From Chryseosolibacter sp044507775 (GTDB lineage Bacteria > Bacteroidota > Bacteroidia > Cytophagales > Cyclobacteriaceae): a DNA stretch of 64,000 bases. The notes below the pieces were generated by a model that made no database searches, was not told the origin of the DNA, and saw only the letters and a program-made list of their open reading frames with translations. Below, one piece after another: positions 1 to 8,941 of the stretch (its first letter is position 1; every line of letters begins with the position of its first letter). A program made the position numbers and the translations under genes. Location of the stretch: NCBI GenBank assembly GCA_044507775.1, contig JBIQIY010000003.1, positions 197,784-261,783 on the forward strand, given 5' to 3'.

Positions 1-1
1 T

Positions 2-871
2 CTGCCATTCGACCACATTTTCTTTACAGGCAGCCCCTCCGTTGGAAAGATCGTGATGAAAGCGGCGGCAGAACACCTCTCTTCTGTAACCCTTGAGTTA
101 GGCGGTAAATCTCCGGCAATCGTTTCATCTTCGGCGCGCCTCGACGACGCCGCGGAACGGATCGCGCTGGGAAAATTCCTCAACAACGGACAAACCTGTA
201 TTGCGCCCGACTATATACTCGCCGACCAGTCGATCGCGGAAGAATTTATTTCAAAACTCATCAAAACCACGACGAGCCTTTACGCGCGTGACACCGATTT
301 TGAAAAGTCCGATGATTACGGGCGCATCGTAAATGAATCGCATTTCGTCAGGATACAGGAACTCATCGACGACGCCACCGCCCGGGGCGCACGTATCCGA
401 TGGGATGGTAAACGGGACCGCAGCGCGCGATTCATGCATCCACTTATCCTCACCAATGTGCCGGGAGAGAGTCGGATCATGAACGAAGAGATATTCGGAC
501 CAGTGCTGCCCGTAATTTCCTACCATTCCATTGAAGAAGCTTTAGCGATCATCAATGACAAACCAAAACCGCTGGCATTGTACCTGTTCTCCCGCGGCAA
601 GCGTTTGCGCAACCAGGTGCTCAAAGAAACATCGGCCGGAACGGTTTGCCTCAACGACTGCGGCGTGCAGTTTCTTCATCATGAGCTCCCTTTCGGTGGC
701 ATCAATAACAGCGGTCTGGGAAAATCACATGGGCATTCAGGTTTCCTCTCCTTTTCAAACGAAAAACCTGTTCTGAAACAGAAAAACGGCTATACGTCCG
801 TTAAAGCGTTTTATCCGCCTTTTACCCGTCGAACCAAACGACTTATGGATTGGTTTTTGAGGTTATTTTGA
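2..871 (+). CDS. Aldehyde dehydrogenase family protein, 3' part (5' end outside window)
   Basis: The reading frame is open from base 2, so this is the C-terminal ~290 residues of an NAD(P)-dependent aldehyde dehydrogenase, which oxidises aldehydes to carboxylic acids. Visible signatures: FFTGSPSVGK (Rossmann-side nucleotide-binding motif), LELGGKSP with the general-base Glu, GQTCIAPDY with the catalytic Cys, and EEIFGPVLPV. The end FGGINNSGLGKSHGHSGF followed by a short hydrophobic/basic tail (RTKRLMDWFLRLF) resembles class 3 / fatty-aldehyde dehydrogenases (AlkH/ALDH3 type), which often have a membrane-associating C-terminus. A Met at base 53 is internal and not the start, because conserved sequence precedes it. 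Substrate cannot be told from sequence. Family is secure; class 3 assignment is inference. Confidence 0.93.
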   Translation: MPFDHIFFTGSPSVGKIVMKAAAEHLSSVTLELGGKSPAIVSSSARLDDAAERIALGKFLNNGQTCIAPDYILADQSIAEEFISKLIKTTTSLYARDTDFEKSDDYGRIVNESHFVRIQELIDDATARGARIRWDGKRDRSARFMHPLILTNVPGESRIMNEEIFGPVLPVISYHSIEEALAIINDKPKPLALYLFSRGKRLRNQVLKETSAGTVCLNDCGVQFLHHELPFGGINNSGLGKSHGHSGFLSFSNEKPVLKQKNGYTSVKAFYPPFTRRTKRLMDWFLRLF

Positions 872-967
872 CCTGAAAAACAAACCGCACGCGCGAAGAT
901 TTATGGCTGGAAGGTTTTGTAAATTTGCGCCCGCAACAAAAAATTTTGACCCTTAACCGATTTAAAG

Positions 968-3949
968 ATGAATAAAGCATTGAAGTGGTTACTGATCATT
1001 CTCGGAGTGTTCGTCATTCTGTTTCTCGCGGTTGCCCTCATCGTCCCCGCCGTATTCAAGGATGACATCAAAGCCATCCTCGAAAAAGAAGTCGCTAAAT
1101 CCGTCAACGCCGACGTCGTCTTTGATGACTTCTCGCTGTCATTCTTCTCCAATTTCCCGAACGTCACAGCGGGCGTTGACAATGTCGGAGTAATGAACCG
1201 CGCACCCTTCGAAGGGGAAATGTTATTTGCCGCCGAAAAGTTTGAAGTGGAGATCAACCTTGCCGACGTTCTCTTCAGCGACGCACTGCAGGTAAAAGGG
1301 ATTTCCCTGATCCGTCCCGTTGTCAACGTCATCGTCTTAAAAGATGGACGCGCCAACTGGGACATTGCGGTTCCATCCGCCGATACTACTGCCACCGATG
1401 AGCCGAGCGAATTCTCCTTTGGCATCGATAATTGGAAAATCGTAGACGGCGACGTCTCGTACGACGACCAGTCATCGAATATGAAGCTTATCCTCGTAGG
1501 CCTTAATCATTCGGGCAGTGGCGATTTTACACAGGATGTCTTCGACATGAAAACGAGAACAGTCGCCGACTCTGTTAGCGCCTCATACGATGGCGTCGAG
1601 TACCTCTCAGACAAGAAGGTTGAGCTCGACGCGACACTTACCATCAGCGAGGACTATTCGAAATACACCTTCAAAGACAATACTGCAAAAGTCAACGACT
1701 TTTCGATGCAGGCTGAAGGCTGGGTTAAGCTCAATGAGAACGATATGGCCATGGACCTTGCGTTCAAGAGTCCTGAGAACTCCTTCAAGAGCCTCTTATC
1801 CCTCGTGCCCGGAATCTATACGGAAAGCTTTGAAAGTATCCGAACGGAGGGCGATCTCTCGTTTCAAGGATCCGTCAAAGGGACGTTCAGCGAAACACTA
1901 ATGCCGGCCTTCAACCTGGTCCTGCAGGTGAAGGACGCAATGTTCCAGTATCCGGATCTGCCGACTGCCGTGAACAACATCAACCTGGATCTTCTCGTCG
2001 ACAATCAGGACGGAAAAATTGAAAATACCGTCATCGACCTGAAAAAGATGCATCTTGACTTCGGCGCCAACCCGGTTGATGCGCGCGCGCAAATCAGCCG
2101 GCTCTATCCGACAAATGTCGATGCCAACATAAAAGCCAAACTCAATCTCGCGGAACTCAACAAGATGTTCCCCATGGAAGGCCTGGAAATGCGCGGAAAC
2201 TACGCCATCGACCTTGAGGCGAAGGGAGTGTATGACAGCCTCAAGAAACTTATTCCCGCCATCAATGCGAATATGTCGCTGACGGATGGATTTGTTAAGA
2301 CCAGCGAGTTTCCCATCCCCATGGACAACATGCACTTCACATCATCCATCAAGAACTCATCGGGTAAGATGGCTGAGACGTTTATTCGCGTCAACGACTT
2401 TTCGATGCTAATGGACGGTGAAAAGCTCACAGCGGATCTGCTCCTGCAGAACCTTGATAACTATACATGGGATCTGAAAGTGAACGGGGGCATTGACCTG
2501 GAGAAGATCACAAAAATTTTCCCTGTTGAAGGAATGAGCCTTGCCGGAAAGGTGAAGGCCAACATACAAACGAAGGGTAACTATGCAGACGTGCAGGCGG
2601 AGCGATATGAACGCCTGCCGACCAGCGGCACAGCCTCTCTTCAAAATTTCAAATACGTATCCGCGGATCTTCCGGCCGTCGGTATCAGTGAGGCTTCCAT
2701 GGTTTTCGATCCACGGAAGATCGCCCTGCAAAAAATGAATGGAACGGTAGGCAAAAGTGACTTTGACGTCACGGGTTCTGTATTGAATTATCTCGGATAT
2801 GTCTTCGGTGAAAATGAGGTCGTCCGCGGAAATGTCAACTTCAAGTCCAATCTGTTTGATCTGAATGAGTTTATGTCGGGAGAAGAAGAGGTCGTCGCTG
2901 ATGATTCCACTTCTTATTCCACTATACCCGTGCCGAGGAACATCGATTTTGTTTTAAGCTCCGACATCAAGACGGCAAAGCTCATGGACTTCACCCTCAC
3001 GAACGCTTCCGGAGATATCATCGTAAAAGATGGCGTGGCAAACCTCAACGGTCTGCGCTTCAGCATGCTCGGCGGGAATTTCATCGTAAACGGATCGTAC
3101 AACACCCGCGACCTTGCGCATCCAAAGTACGACATGGCTTTGAAAATCGACAATATGTCCATCCAGCAGGCAGCGAGTTCGTTTTCTATCGTCAAAACAT
3201 TCGCGCCTATAGCCGGACTTGTTCAGGGTAAGTTTTCAACTGACTTCAAGGTTGACGGCGAACTTCTTCAAAACATGATGCCGAACCTGTCAACTGTCGG
3301 CGGCGCAGGCCTGGTGAAGATCGCTCAGGCTTCCCTGAAAGATTCAAAGCTGCTCTCCGGCATCACGTCTCTTACAAAACTGGATGACACGGACAACGTC
3401 ACGCTTAAAGACGTCCTGATGTCCGCTACCATTCAGAATGGAAAGCTCAGCGTCAAGCCATTCGATATCAACATGGGTAGCTACAAGACCACCGTCACAG
3501 GAAGCACACAATTAGACGGAACGATTGACTACAATCTAAAGATGGATGTGCCGGCCGGAAAACTCGGTACTCAGTTCAACGCCCTTGTCTCGAAGTACAG
3601 CGGAGCGAAGTCAGATCCGAACGGTACCATACCCCTTACCATCGCACTCGGTGGCAAATACAATGACCCCAAGCCGACTCTTCTCATGGATGAGCAGACT
3701 GCACAAGTGAAAGAGGCAGTCAAAGAAGCCGCAAAAGAGGAGGGGACAAAGGCAATCGAGAAAGCGGTCAAAGGAACCGAAGCCGAAAAGATCGTGAAAG
3801 ATATTCTTGGCACCAGTAAGAAGGACACAGCTCGGACAACAGACACAACGACCACCCGTCCCGCCACAACCGAGGAAGCGGTGAAGCAAAAAGTGGAGGA
3901 AGAGGCAAAACAAAAAATTCAAAACCTGCTTAAGCGCAAGAAGAACTAA
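968..3949 (+). CDS. AsmA-like large envelope protein (993 aa)
   Basis: This starts with one hydrophobic segment (residues ~7-29, WLLIILGVFVILFLAVALIV) followed by a very long beta-rich region typical of the AsmA family. These proteins are anchored in the inner membrane and span the periplasm; members (AsmA, TamB, YhdP) are linked to outer-membrane lipid transport and assembly. The segment FDDFSLSFFSNFPNVTAGVDNVGV resembles the AsmA N-terminal repeat, and residues ~800-900 (TGSTQLDGTIDYNLKMDVPAGKLG) match the AsmA-like C-terminal domain found in Bacteroidota proteins. The last ~80 residues are Lys/Glu/Ala/Thr-rich and probably coiled or disordered. It stands alone between an aldehyde dehydrogenase and an adhesin, with a GC-rich hairpin just downstream. 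The cargo is unknown; role is inferred from the family. Confidence 0.85.
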   Translation: MNKALKWLLIILGVFVILFLAVALIVPAVFKDDIKAILEKEVAKSVNADVVFDDFSLSFFSNFPNVTAGVDNVGVMNRAPFEGEMLFAAEKFEVEINLADVLFSDALQVKGISLIRPVVNVIVLKDGRANWDIAVPSADTTATDEPSEFSFGIDNWKIVDGDVSYDDQSSNMKLILVGLNHSGSGDFTQDVFDMKTRTVADSVSASYDGVEYLSDKKVELDATLTISEDYSKYTFKDNTAKVNDFSMQAEGWVKLNENDMAMDLAFKSPENSFKSLLSLVPGIYTESFESIRTEGDLSFQGSVKGTFSETLMPAFNLVLQVKDAMFQYPDLPTAVNNINLDLLVDNQDGKIENTVIDLKKMHLDFGANPVDARAQISRLYPTNVDANIKAKLNLAELNKMFPMEGLEMRGNYAIDLEAKGVYDSLKKLIPAINANMSLTDGFVKTSEFPIPMDNMHFTSSIKNSSGKMAETFIRVNDFSMLMDGEKLTADLLLQNLDNYTWDLKVNGGIDLEKITKIFPVEGMSLAGKVKANIQTKGNYADVQAERYERLPTSGTASLQNFKYVSADLPAVGISEASMVFDPRKIALQKMNGTVGKSDFDVTGSVLNYLGYVFGENEVVRGNVNFKSNLFDLNEFMSGEEEVVADDSTSYSTIPVPRNIDFVLSSDIKTAKLMDFTLTNASGDIIVKDGVANLNGLRFSMLGGNFIVNGSYNTRDLAHPKYDMALKIDNMSIQQAASSFSIVKTFAPIAGLVQGKFSTDFKVDGELLQNMMPNLSTVGGAGLVKIAQASLKDSKLLSGITSLTKLDDTDNVTLKDVLMSATIQNGKLSVKPFDINMGSYKTTVTGSTQLDGTIDYNLKMDVPAGKLGTQFNALVSKYSGAKSDPNGTIPLTIALGGKYNDPKPTLLMDEQTAQVKEAVKEAAKEEGTKAIEKAVKGTEAEKIVKDILGTSKKDTARTTDTTTTRPATTEEAVKQKVEEEAKQKIQNLLKRKKN

Positions 3950-3962
3950 GCTCAAAAAATCC

Positions 3963-3987
3963 CGGCGCCGGACCCGTTCCGGCGCCG
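3963..3987 (+). terminator. GC-rich hairpin after the AsmA-like gene
   Basis: A perfect 10-bp stem, CGGCGCCGGA pairing with TCCGGCGCCG around a CCCGT loop, begins 13 bases after the AsmA-like stop codon. It is preceded by an A-run and followed by TTAATC rather than a clean T tract, so it is an imperfect intrinsic terminator or an mRNA 3'-end stabiliser. Confidence 0.45.
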
Positions 3988-4068
3988 TTAATCGCCGGTA
4001 CAACCACCTCGTCGACCCCTCTTTCACCCAGTCGCTTTTTTACTTTTTTAGCGCCTCCACGGCACAAA

Positions 4069-4100
4069 AAAACCGCGGTTTTACCCTGTTTTAGGGGTAA
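4069..4100. repeat. Palindromes in the leader before the T9SS adhesin
   Basis: The 277-bp gap between the AsmA-like gene and the adhesin contains, after two T-runs, the perfect palindrome AAAACCGCGGTTTT (4069-4082), overlapped by a second imperfect stem TTACCCT / AGGGGTAA (4081-4100). The two share bases, so they could form alternative structures in the 5' leader of the adhesin mRNA. No known riboswitch was recognised. Function unknown. Confidence 0.4.
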
Positions 4101-4226
4101 CCACCAGGAATTTCCATTGATCGGAGCCAGCAGCGACCCGCCGGCTGCTTCCTCCATTTAAGACTCGTGCCCAATAAAATCAATGAGGCAGCTGTATCTA
4201 TGGCACTTCAAAACCATAGATATTTT

Positions 4227-7076
4227 ATGAAAAGGTTTCTTTTGCGAGCGCTGTTCTTTCTGATCCCGTTTTTGTGGTCGATTTACGCGTCCTCCCAGCC
4301 TAAAGGCGAGAAGGATTGCAGTACGACTTGCTACTCGTCAGAGGTAGTGTCAGTGGAAAAAAACTCTTCTACCTGCACTACTTATGAGATCAAAGTTTCT
4401 TACTCCGGCGCGTGCGCACATGAACTTTCGCATTTTACCGTGGCTGTCCCTTGCGGAAAAATCAGCAACATCTCCAATTCCGGAAACTGGAAGCAGGAGA
4501 TCGGTACGGACCCCACCACCGGCATACGTGGATTCAAGATTGATGACATTTCCGGCTTCGGAAAGGGGAGCATGTCATCGTTTACCGTGAAATTCACTGT
4601 CTGTGCATCCGGGGACGACTGCGCGTCACAGCTGAACTGCTGGCAACCACAGGTTGCGTACAAAGCTTCGACCTGTGTCAACTACGAGACCCTTAATGTG
4701 AGCTGCAAGTCGTTAAAGGCATCATTAGAAAAAGAGGATGTCAGCTGTTTTGGAGCAGGCGACGGATCACTGTCAGTTATTATCGAGGAGGGCCAGGAGC
4801 CGTATACTTTTACCTGGTCTGACAATGGATCCGGAATGGTACGATCTCCACTAGCCGCAGGTAGCTACAGCGTCATCGTGCGCGATGCGTCCGGCGAGGA
4901 AGTCGTGCTACAGGAAACAATCAGCCAGCCCGAAAAAAATACGGTGTCAGGTGAGGTGAACGCCGCAAGTTGCAATGGCGCCTCGGATGGCTCCATCGAT
5001 GTTTCGGTGTCAGGCGGTACTGGACCTTACAAATTCAAGTGGAATAATGGTCTTGAAACCGAGGACGTCGGATCCCTTACATCGGGCGCTTATACAGTGA
5101 CTGTCACTGACCAGGCGAATTGCACTTCAACAGCAAGTTTTGTCGTCACGAGCACGTCATCGATTACCGCAACAGGAATCCAAAACAAACCTGATTGCAA
5201 TGACACCAACGGGTCGATCGATCTTTCGGTCTCCGGTGGAACACAGCCGTACTCGTTCCTGTGGTCAAACGGCATCACGGACGAGGACGTGGCCAACATC
5301 GGCGCAGGCCTCTATAGCGTAACGATCACCGATGCAGCGGGCTGCTCACTGGTGAAGTCCTTCGTCATTCGAGACAACAATACGCTGAGTCTCACTGCGG
5401 TCAGCACGCCCACGAGTTGTACGGATGACGCCTCAGGTCAACTCAATCTGACTGTAACGGGAGGCACATCGCCTTATACCTATAAATGGTCGAATGGATC
5501 AACATCAGAGGATCCCGACAATCTGGCGTCTGGCTTATACACGGTGACGGTCACTGATTCCAAAGGTTGTACTGTATCCGGGGGATACGTCGTGTCCAAA
5601 AATACATTCCAGGTTTCGCGCACCGTCGTACAACCGACCTGCGCCGGTGAAAGCAACGGCTCGATAACGCTACAGGAACCGGTGGGAGGGACCGCTCCTT
5701 ACACTTACTTGTGGTCCACCGGTGAGACGGGAACTTCACTCACCGATCTTCAACCTGGAACCTATTCAGTAACGGTCACCGACGCCATGGGCTGCTCGCG
5801 CACGATCACTTCAACGATCAGCAACCCTCCGACCCTTTCGGTATCAGCCACTGTGTCGAACACAAATTGCAATGCGGAAGGCTCGTTTACTATCGATGTA
5901 AACGCCTCGGGTGGAACCGCTCCCTATACGTTTGAGTGGTCTGATGGCAACACAGATCAAGATCGCAGCGAACTAACCGCAGGCACCTACACAGTCACCG
6001 TAACGGATGCCCGCGGCTGCAGCACTTCAAAAGAAGTTATCGTTGAGGGGGAAAGCCCTGCGTGGTCTTGCGCGATTAGTGAGCCGGCTACAGATCCGGA
6101 TTGCGGATCCACCGGGAATATACTCACTACATCCATTACCGGTGCCGACTCTTATTCCTGGACCCTAGCGAGCAGTGACGGAACGTGGGAGATTACAAGT
6201 CCGGCAAATACTTCGGAAATATCCTACACAGCCGGAGGGTCGAATACCACCGCTACTTTTACTTTGACCATCACGAACGCGGGATGCGTGCAGACGTGCT
6301 CGTATACAATCAATGCATGCACAGCCGATGACAACAGTGGAGAAGATCCAGGTGGAGAAGATCCGGGAGGAGAAGATCCGGGTGGTGAGGAGCCTGGCGG
6401 TGAGACTCCGGGGGGACAAGAACCGGGTGGCGGAAGTCAGACGTGCGAAGAATGTTTTAGCACGACCGCATCCCTTGTCACTGCGTCCGGCAATTGCCGC
6501 ACTTACGAAATGGTTGTCAACACAACCGGACTTTGCCGCCATGAGCTGTCCCATTGGACACTGGCTATTCCATGCGGAACCATCAGCAACGTTTCGAATT
6601 CACGGGGATGGAAAATGGAATACGGCAAAGATCCCACTACCGGACTTTACGGTTTGAAGGTTGACGATATCGACGGTTTTGGGAAAGATGAAGCATCCTT
6701 TACAGTGCGGTTCACCCTGTGCGAAGAGGGTACTTGCGATCTCTCCTATTGGGATCCGACCGTCGCCTATAAAGCGGGACTCTGCGTGGGTACTGAAACC
6801 ATCGAGATACCGGCATGGTCCGCCGCAGATGACACGAGAGTTTCAGTCTATCCCAATCCATTCAGCGAAAACATTCAATTTGCATGGACCGCCGACGCAA
6901 AGTCTACCAGCCTTGAGATCATTGATCAATACGGAGGCGTTGTTTCCAGGTCGGCCGCCCAAAATGACGCATCGCATTCTATCTCACTGGAGTCGTCTGC
7001 CCTTCCGAAAGGCATCTACTACTACCGGTTGATTATCGATGGGAAAACACACAGTGGAAAGATCACAAAAAGATAA
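4227..7076 (+). CDS. Secreted T9SS adhesin with six SprB repeats and a duplicated flanking module
   Basis: A 949-residue cell-surface/secreted protein. The ATG at 4227 gives a clean signal peptide (MKRFLLRALFFLIPFLW ending near YASSQ); frames also open at GTG 4167 and ATG 4200 but would put 9-20 residues ahead of it. After the signal comes a Cys-rich module (~110 residues; ACAHELSHFTVAVPCG, DPTTG, DDISGFGKG). Then follow six SprB-type repeats of ~70 residues, each with a GG-PY-W-G-TVTVTD-GC pattern, an Ig-like stretch, a Glu-Pro-Gly-Gly linker, and a second copy of the Cys-rich module (CRHELSHWTLAIPCG, DPTTG, DDIDGFGKD). The last ~75 residues (VYPNPFSENIQF ... LPKGIYYYRL ... GKITKR) are a type A T9SS sorting signal. 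SprB repeats are known from the gliding adhesin SprB, so a role in adhesion or gliding is inferred. Confidence 0.92.
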   Translation: MKRFLLRALFFLIPFLWSIYASSQPKGEKDCSTTCYSSEVVSVEKNSSTCTTYEIKVSYSGACAHELSHFTVAVPCGKISNISNSGNWKQEIGTDPTTGIRGFKIDDISGFGKGSMSSFTVKFTVCASGDDCASQLNCWQPQVAYKASTCVNYETLNVSCKSLKASLEKEDVSCFGAGDGSLSVIIEEGQEPYTFTWSDNGSGMVRSPLAAGSYSVIVRDASGEEVVLQETISQPEKNTVSGEVNAASCNGASDGSIDVSVSGGTGPYKFKWNNGLETEDVGSLTSGAYTVTVTDQANCTSTASFVVTSTSSITATGIQNKPDCNDTNGSIDLSVSGGTQPYSFLWSNGITDEDVANIGAGLYSVTITDAAGCSLVKSFVIRDNNTLSLTAVSTPTSCTDDASGQLNLTVTGGTSPYTYKWSNGSTSEDPDNLASGLYTVTVTDSKGCTVSGGYVVSKNTFQVSRTVVQPTCAGESNGSITLQEPVGGTAPYTYLWSTGETGTSLTDLQPGTYSVTVTDAMGCSRTITSTISNPPTLSVSATVSNTNCNAEGSFTIDVNASGGTAPYTFEWSDGNTDQDRSELTAGTYTVTVTDARGCSTSKEVIVEGESPAWSCAISEPATDPDCGSTGNILTTSITGADSYSWTLASSDGTWEITSPANTSEISYTAGGSNTTATFTLTITNAGCVQTCSYTINACTADDNSGEDPGGEDPGGEDPGGEEPGGETPGGQEPGGGSQTCEECFSTTASLVTASGNCRTYEMVVNTTGLCRHELSHWTLAIPCGTISNVSNSRGWKMEYGKDPTTGLYGLKVDDIDGFGKDEASFTVRFTLCEEGTCDLSYWDPTVAYKAGLCVGTETIEIPAWSAADDTRVSVYPNPFSENIQFAWTADAKSTSLEIIDQYGGVVSRSAAQNDASHSISLESSALPKGIYYYRLIIDGKTHSGKITKR
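4735..6050 (+). repeat. Six tandem SprB-type repeats (coding)
   Basis: Six degenerate ~210-bp units within the adhesin, each encoding a ~70-residue SprB-type repeat with a Cys near the start (SC, NC, DC, TC), GGT-PY-(F/Y)-W-(S/N)-G in the middle and (Y/S)-TVTVTD-x-GC near the end. The copies have diverged at the DNA level, so this is an old protein-level array rather than a recent tandem expansion. Confidence 0.85.
6338..6433 (+). repeat. 15-bp tandem repeat coding for the EDPGG linker
   Basis: About six copies of a 15-bp unit (GGAGAAGATCCGGGT and variants) encode (E-D/E/T-P-G-G)n, a flexible acidic linker between the Ig-like part and the second Cys-rich module of the adhesin. The first three copies are nearly identical, so copy number could vary between strains by slippage without breaking the frame. 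Confidence 0.75.
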
Positions 7077-7097
7077 ACCAACCCAACCCTGTAAACC

Positions 7098-7128
7098 AAA
7101 AGGTCAGCAGTTGTATGCTGACCTTTTT
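7098..7128. terminator. Bidirectional intrinsic terminator between adhesin and rng
   Basis: A perfect 12-bp stem, AAAAGGTCAGCA pairing with TGCTGACCTTTT around loop GTTGTA, is flanked by A-runs on the left and TTTTT on the right. It lies between two convergent genes (adhesin ending at 7076, rng ending at 7155), so it can terminate both transcripts. Confidence 0.85.
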
Positions 7129-7154
7129 CATTTGGATAACCCTGACACGATTTA

Positions 7155-8711
7155 TCAGGTGTTCACCTGGATTTCTTCGCCTTCCTTGTTCAGGAATTTA
7201 AATTCCGTTACAGCAAGAGATGTATCGACAACGATATTCACCCATCGCTTGTACTTGAAATACCATTTAACGCGTTGCGAAAAGATGCCGCGGGTAAAGA
7301 ACGCATGCAGGTAGGGATGCAGCGCCAGCACCAGGTTCTTTTCGTTCTGTTTTACCAGCAGGTGTTCAATGTTCTTCTCGATAAGATCCGATGTAAGGAT
7401 CGAAGCCGTGATTTTTCCGGTTCCGTTGCAAGTCGGACACGTCTCTTTAGTAATAATATTCATCTGCGGCCTCACGCGTTCGCGTGTGATTTGCATCAGG
7501 CCGAATTTGGAGAGAGGCAGTACAGTGGACTTTGCTTTGTCGTCCATCATCGCCTCCTTCATTACTTTGTAGATCAGCTTCTTGTTATCGAGGCTCTTCA
7601 TGTCGATGAAGTCGATGACAATGATTCCGCCCATGTCGCGTAGCCGGAGTTGTCGTGCGATTTCCCGCGCCGCCTCGACGTTGACAGAGAGCGCTGTCGT
7701 CTCCTGATTTTCCTCGCGGTTAGATTTGTTTCCGCTGTTTACGTCGATGACGTGAAGCGCCTCTGTGTGTTCGATGATCAAGTATCCCCCTGTTCGGAGG
7801 CTCACGGTTGTTCCGAAAGCGGATTTGATCTGCTTTTCGATGCCGTAGTGCTCAAATATCTTGGCCTTGCCGTTGTAGAGTTTGACTATCTTCTCTTTTT
7901 CCGGGGCGATGGTCTTGATGAAAGCTTTTACTTCATCATACGTCTTTTTGTCGTCGACGTGAACGTTGTCGAATGATTCGTTCAGCAGGTCGCGAAGCAG
8001 TGAGGAAGTCTTATCGAGTTCGCCGATGAGCTTGTCGCGAGGCTGCGCATTGACAAGTCTGGCCATACCTTCTTCCCAGTTCTTGACCTGGTTTCTCAGG
8101 TCGCGATCGAGTTCGGCGACTTCCTTGTTCTCTGCAACAGTGCGGATGATGACGCCGAATTTTTCCGGCTTGATGGATTGGATAAGGCGAAGAAGTCTTT
8201 TTCGCTCTTCGCTGCTGGTAATTTTCTTGCTTACGCTGACAGCGTTGGAAAATGGCACCAGCACCAGGTATCTCCCGGCTAGTGATAACTCGCAGGATAA
8301 TCGGGGGCCCTTTGTCGAGATAGGCTCTTTTACAATCTGAACCGGTATTACCTGATTTTTCGTAAGCTGCTGGACAATTTTTCCATGCTTATCGATGTCC
8401 GGTTCCGAATTGAATTTGTCGAGTCTTCCACCGTTCATTCTCTTGGATCGCACGAGCTTCGTAAACTTCTGAAGCGAACTAAACTGCGGTCCGAGATCCA
8501 GGTAGTGCAGGAAAGCATCTTTATCATAACCAACGTCGATAAAAGCTGCATTCAATCCGGGAACAACTTTTTTGACCGTTCCCAGGTAAATATCACCTAC
8601 TGTGAATTTACTGCCCTCGGCTTCCTGGTGGAATTCAACGAGCGTCTTGTCTTTAAGAAGGGCTATACGACATCCGTCCTGAGTGGCACTAATAATTAGT
8701 TCGTTACTCAA
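7155..8711 (-). CDS. rng: Ribonuclease G/E family endoribonuclease
   Basis: A 518-residue Rne/Rng endonuclease that cleaves single-stranded RNA in rRNA maturation and mRNA decay. It has an S1-type RNA-binding region at residues ~37-125 (FTVGDIYLGTVKKVVPGLNAAFIDVG) and the DNase I-like catalytic domain with the metal-binding Asp residues D323 (VIDVNSGN) and D367 (VIDFIDM). The zinc-link cysteines C425/C428 are in CPTCNGTG, matching the RNase E arrangement. It is about the length of RNase G and lacks the long C-terminal degradosome scaffold of E. coli RNase E. It lies downstream of a COX24-type ribosomal protein, a TPR protein and HU on the same strand, an order I recall from other Cytophagales. 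The start MSNELIISATQDG fits the family. Confidence 0.95.
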   Translation of the reverse strand: MSNELIISATQDGCRIALLKDKTLVEFHQEAEGSKFTVGDIYLGTVKKVVPGLNAAFIDVGYDKDAFLHYLDLGPQFSSLQKFTKLVRSKRMNGGRLDKFNSEPDIDKHGKIVQQLTKNQVIPVQIVKEPISTKGPRLSCELSLAGRYLVLVPFSNAVSVSKKITSSEERKRLLRLIQSIKPEKFGVIIRTVAENKEVAELDRDLRNQVKNWEEGMARLVNAQPRDKLIGELDKTSSLLRDLLNESFDNVHVDDKKTYDEVKAFIKTIAPEKEKIVKLYNGKAKIFEHYGIEKQIKSAFGTTVSLRTGGYLIIEHTEALHVIDVNSGNKSNREENQETTALSVNVEAAREIARQLRLRDMGGIIVIDFIDMKSLDNKKLIYKVMKEAMMDDKAKSTVLPLSKFGLMQITRERVRPQMNIITKETCPTCNGTGKITASILTSDLIEKNIEHLLVKQNEKNLVLALHPYLHAFFTRGIFSQRVKWYFKYKRWVNIVVDTSLAVTEFKFLNKEGEEIQVNT

Positions 8712-8801
8712 AACACAAATGGTTTAACTGAAATGTTGTATAAGCGTGTATGAACAGCGCTGCCTGCAAGGCAAATATTTTGCCTCTGGCGTTTCGCAGA
8801 A

Positions 8802-8891
8802 TTATTTCTTCTTGTGTCTGTTCTTTCTAAGCCGCTTCTTACGCTTGTGCGTGGCCATTTTGTGTTTCTTTCTTTTCTTTCCGCTAGGCAT
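8802..8891 (-). CDS. 29-residue AURKAIP1/COX24-domain (mS38-like) ribosomal protein
   Basis: A very short, extremely basic ORF, MPSGKKRKKHKMATHKRKKR followed by LRKNRHKKK and TAA, lies between the TPR gene and rng. The KMxTHKRKKRLRKNRHKKK pattern is that of the COX24/AURKAIP1 C-terminal domain, known in mitochondria as ribosomal small-subunit protein mS38 and in actinobacteria as the tiny protein bS22. In Bacteroidota such proteins are annotated as AURKAIP1/COX24 domain-containing. More than half of the residues are Lys, Arg or His, as expected for a peptide buried in rRNA. Position beside rng supports a ribosome or RNA link. Many gene callers miss it because of its length. Identification is from the motif; the ribosomal role is inferred by homology. 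Confidence 0.85.
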   Translation of the reverse strand: MPSGKKRKKHKMATHKRKKRLRKNRHKKK

Positions 8892-8941
8892 ATAAATGTT
8901 TTAATTTTGTTTTTCCCGCTTTGATGCAGGACGGTTAAGGA

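Noticed and set aside
4227..7076. Repeats in the adhesin as a possible CRISPR or DNA-level satellite
   Set aside because: The units are in-frame, ~210 bp, and diverged at DNA level with a conserved protein pattern. They are protein domains.
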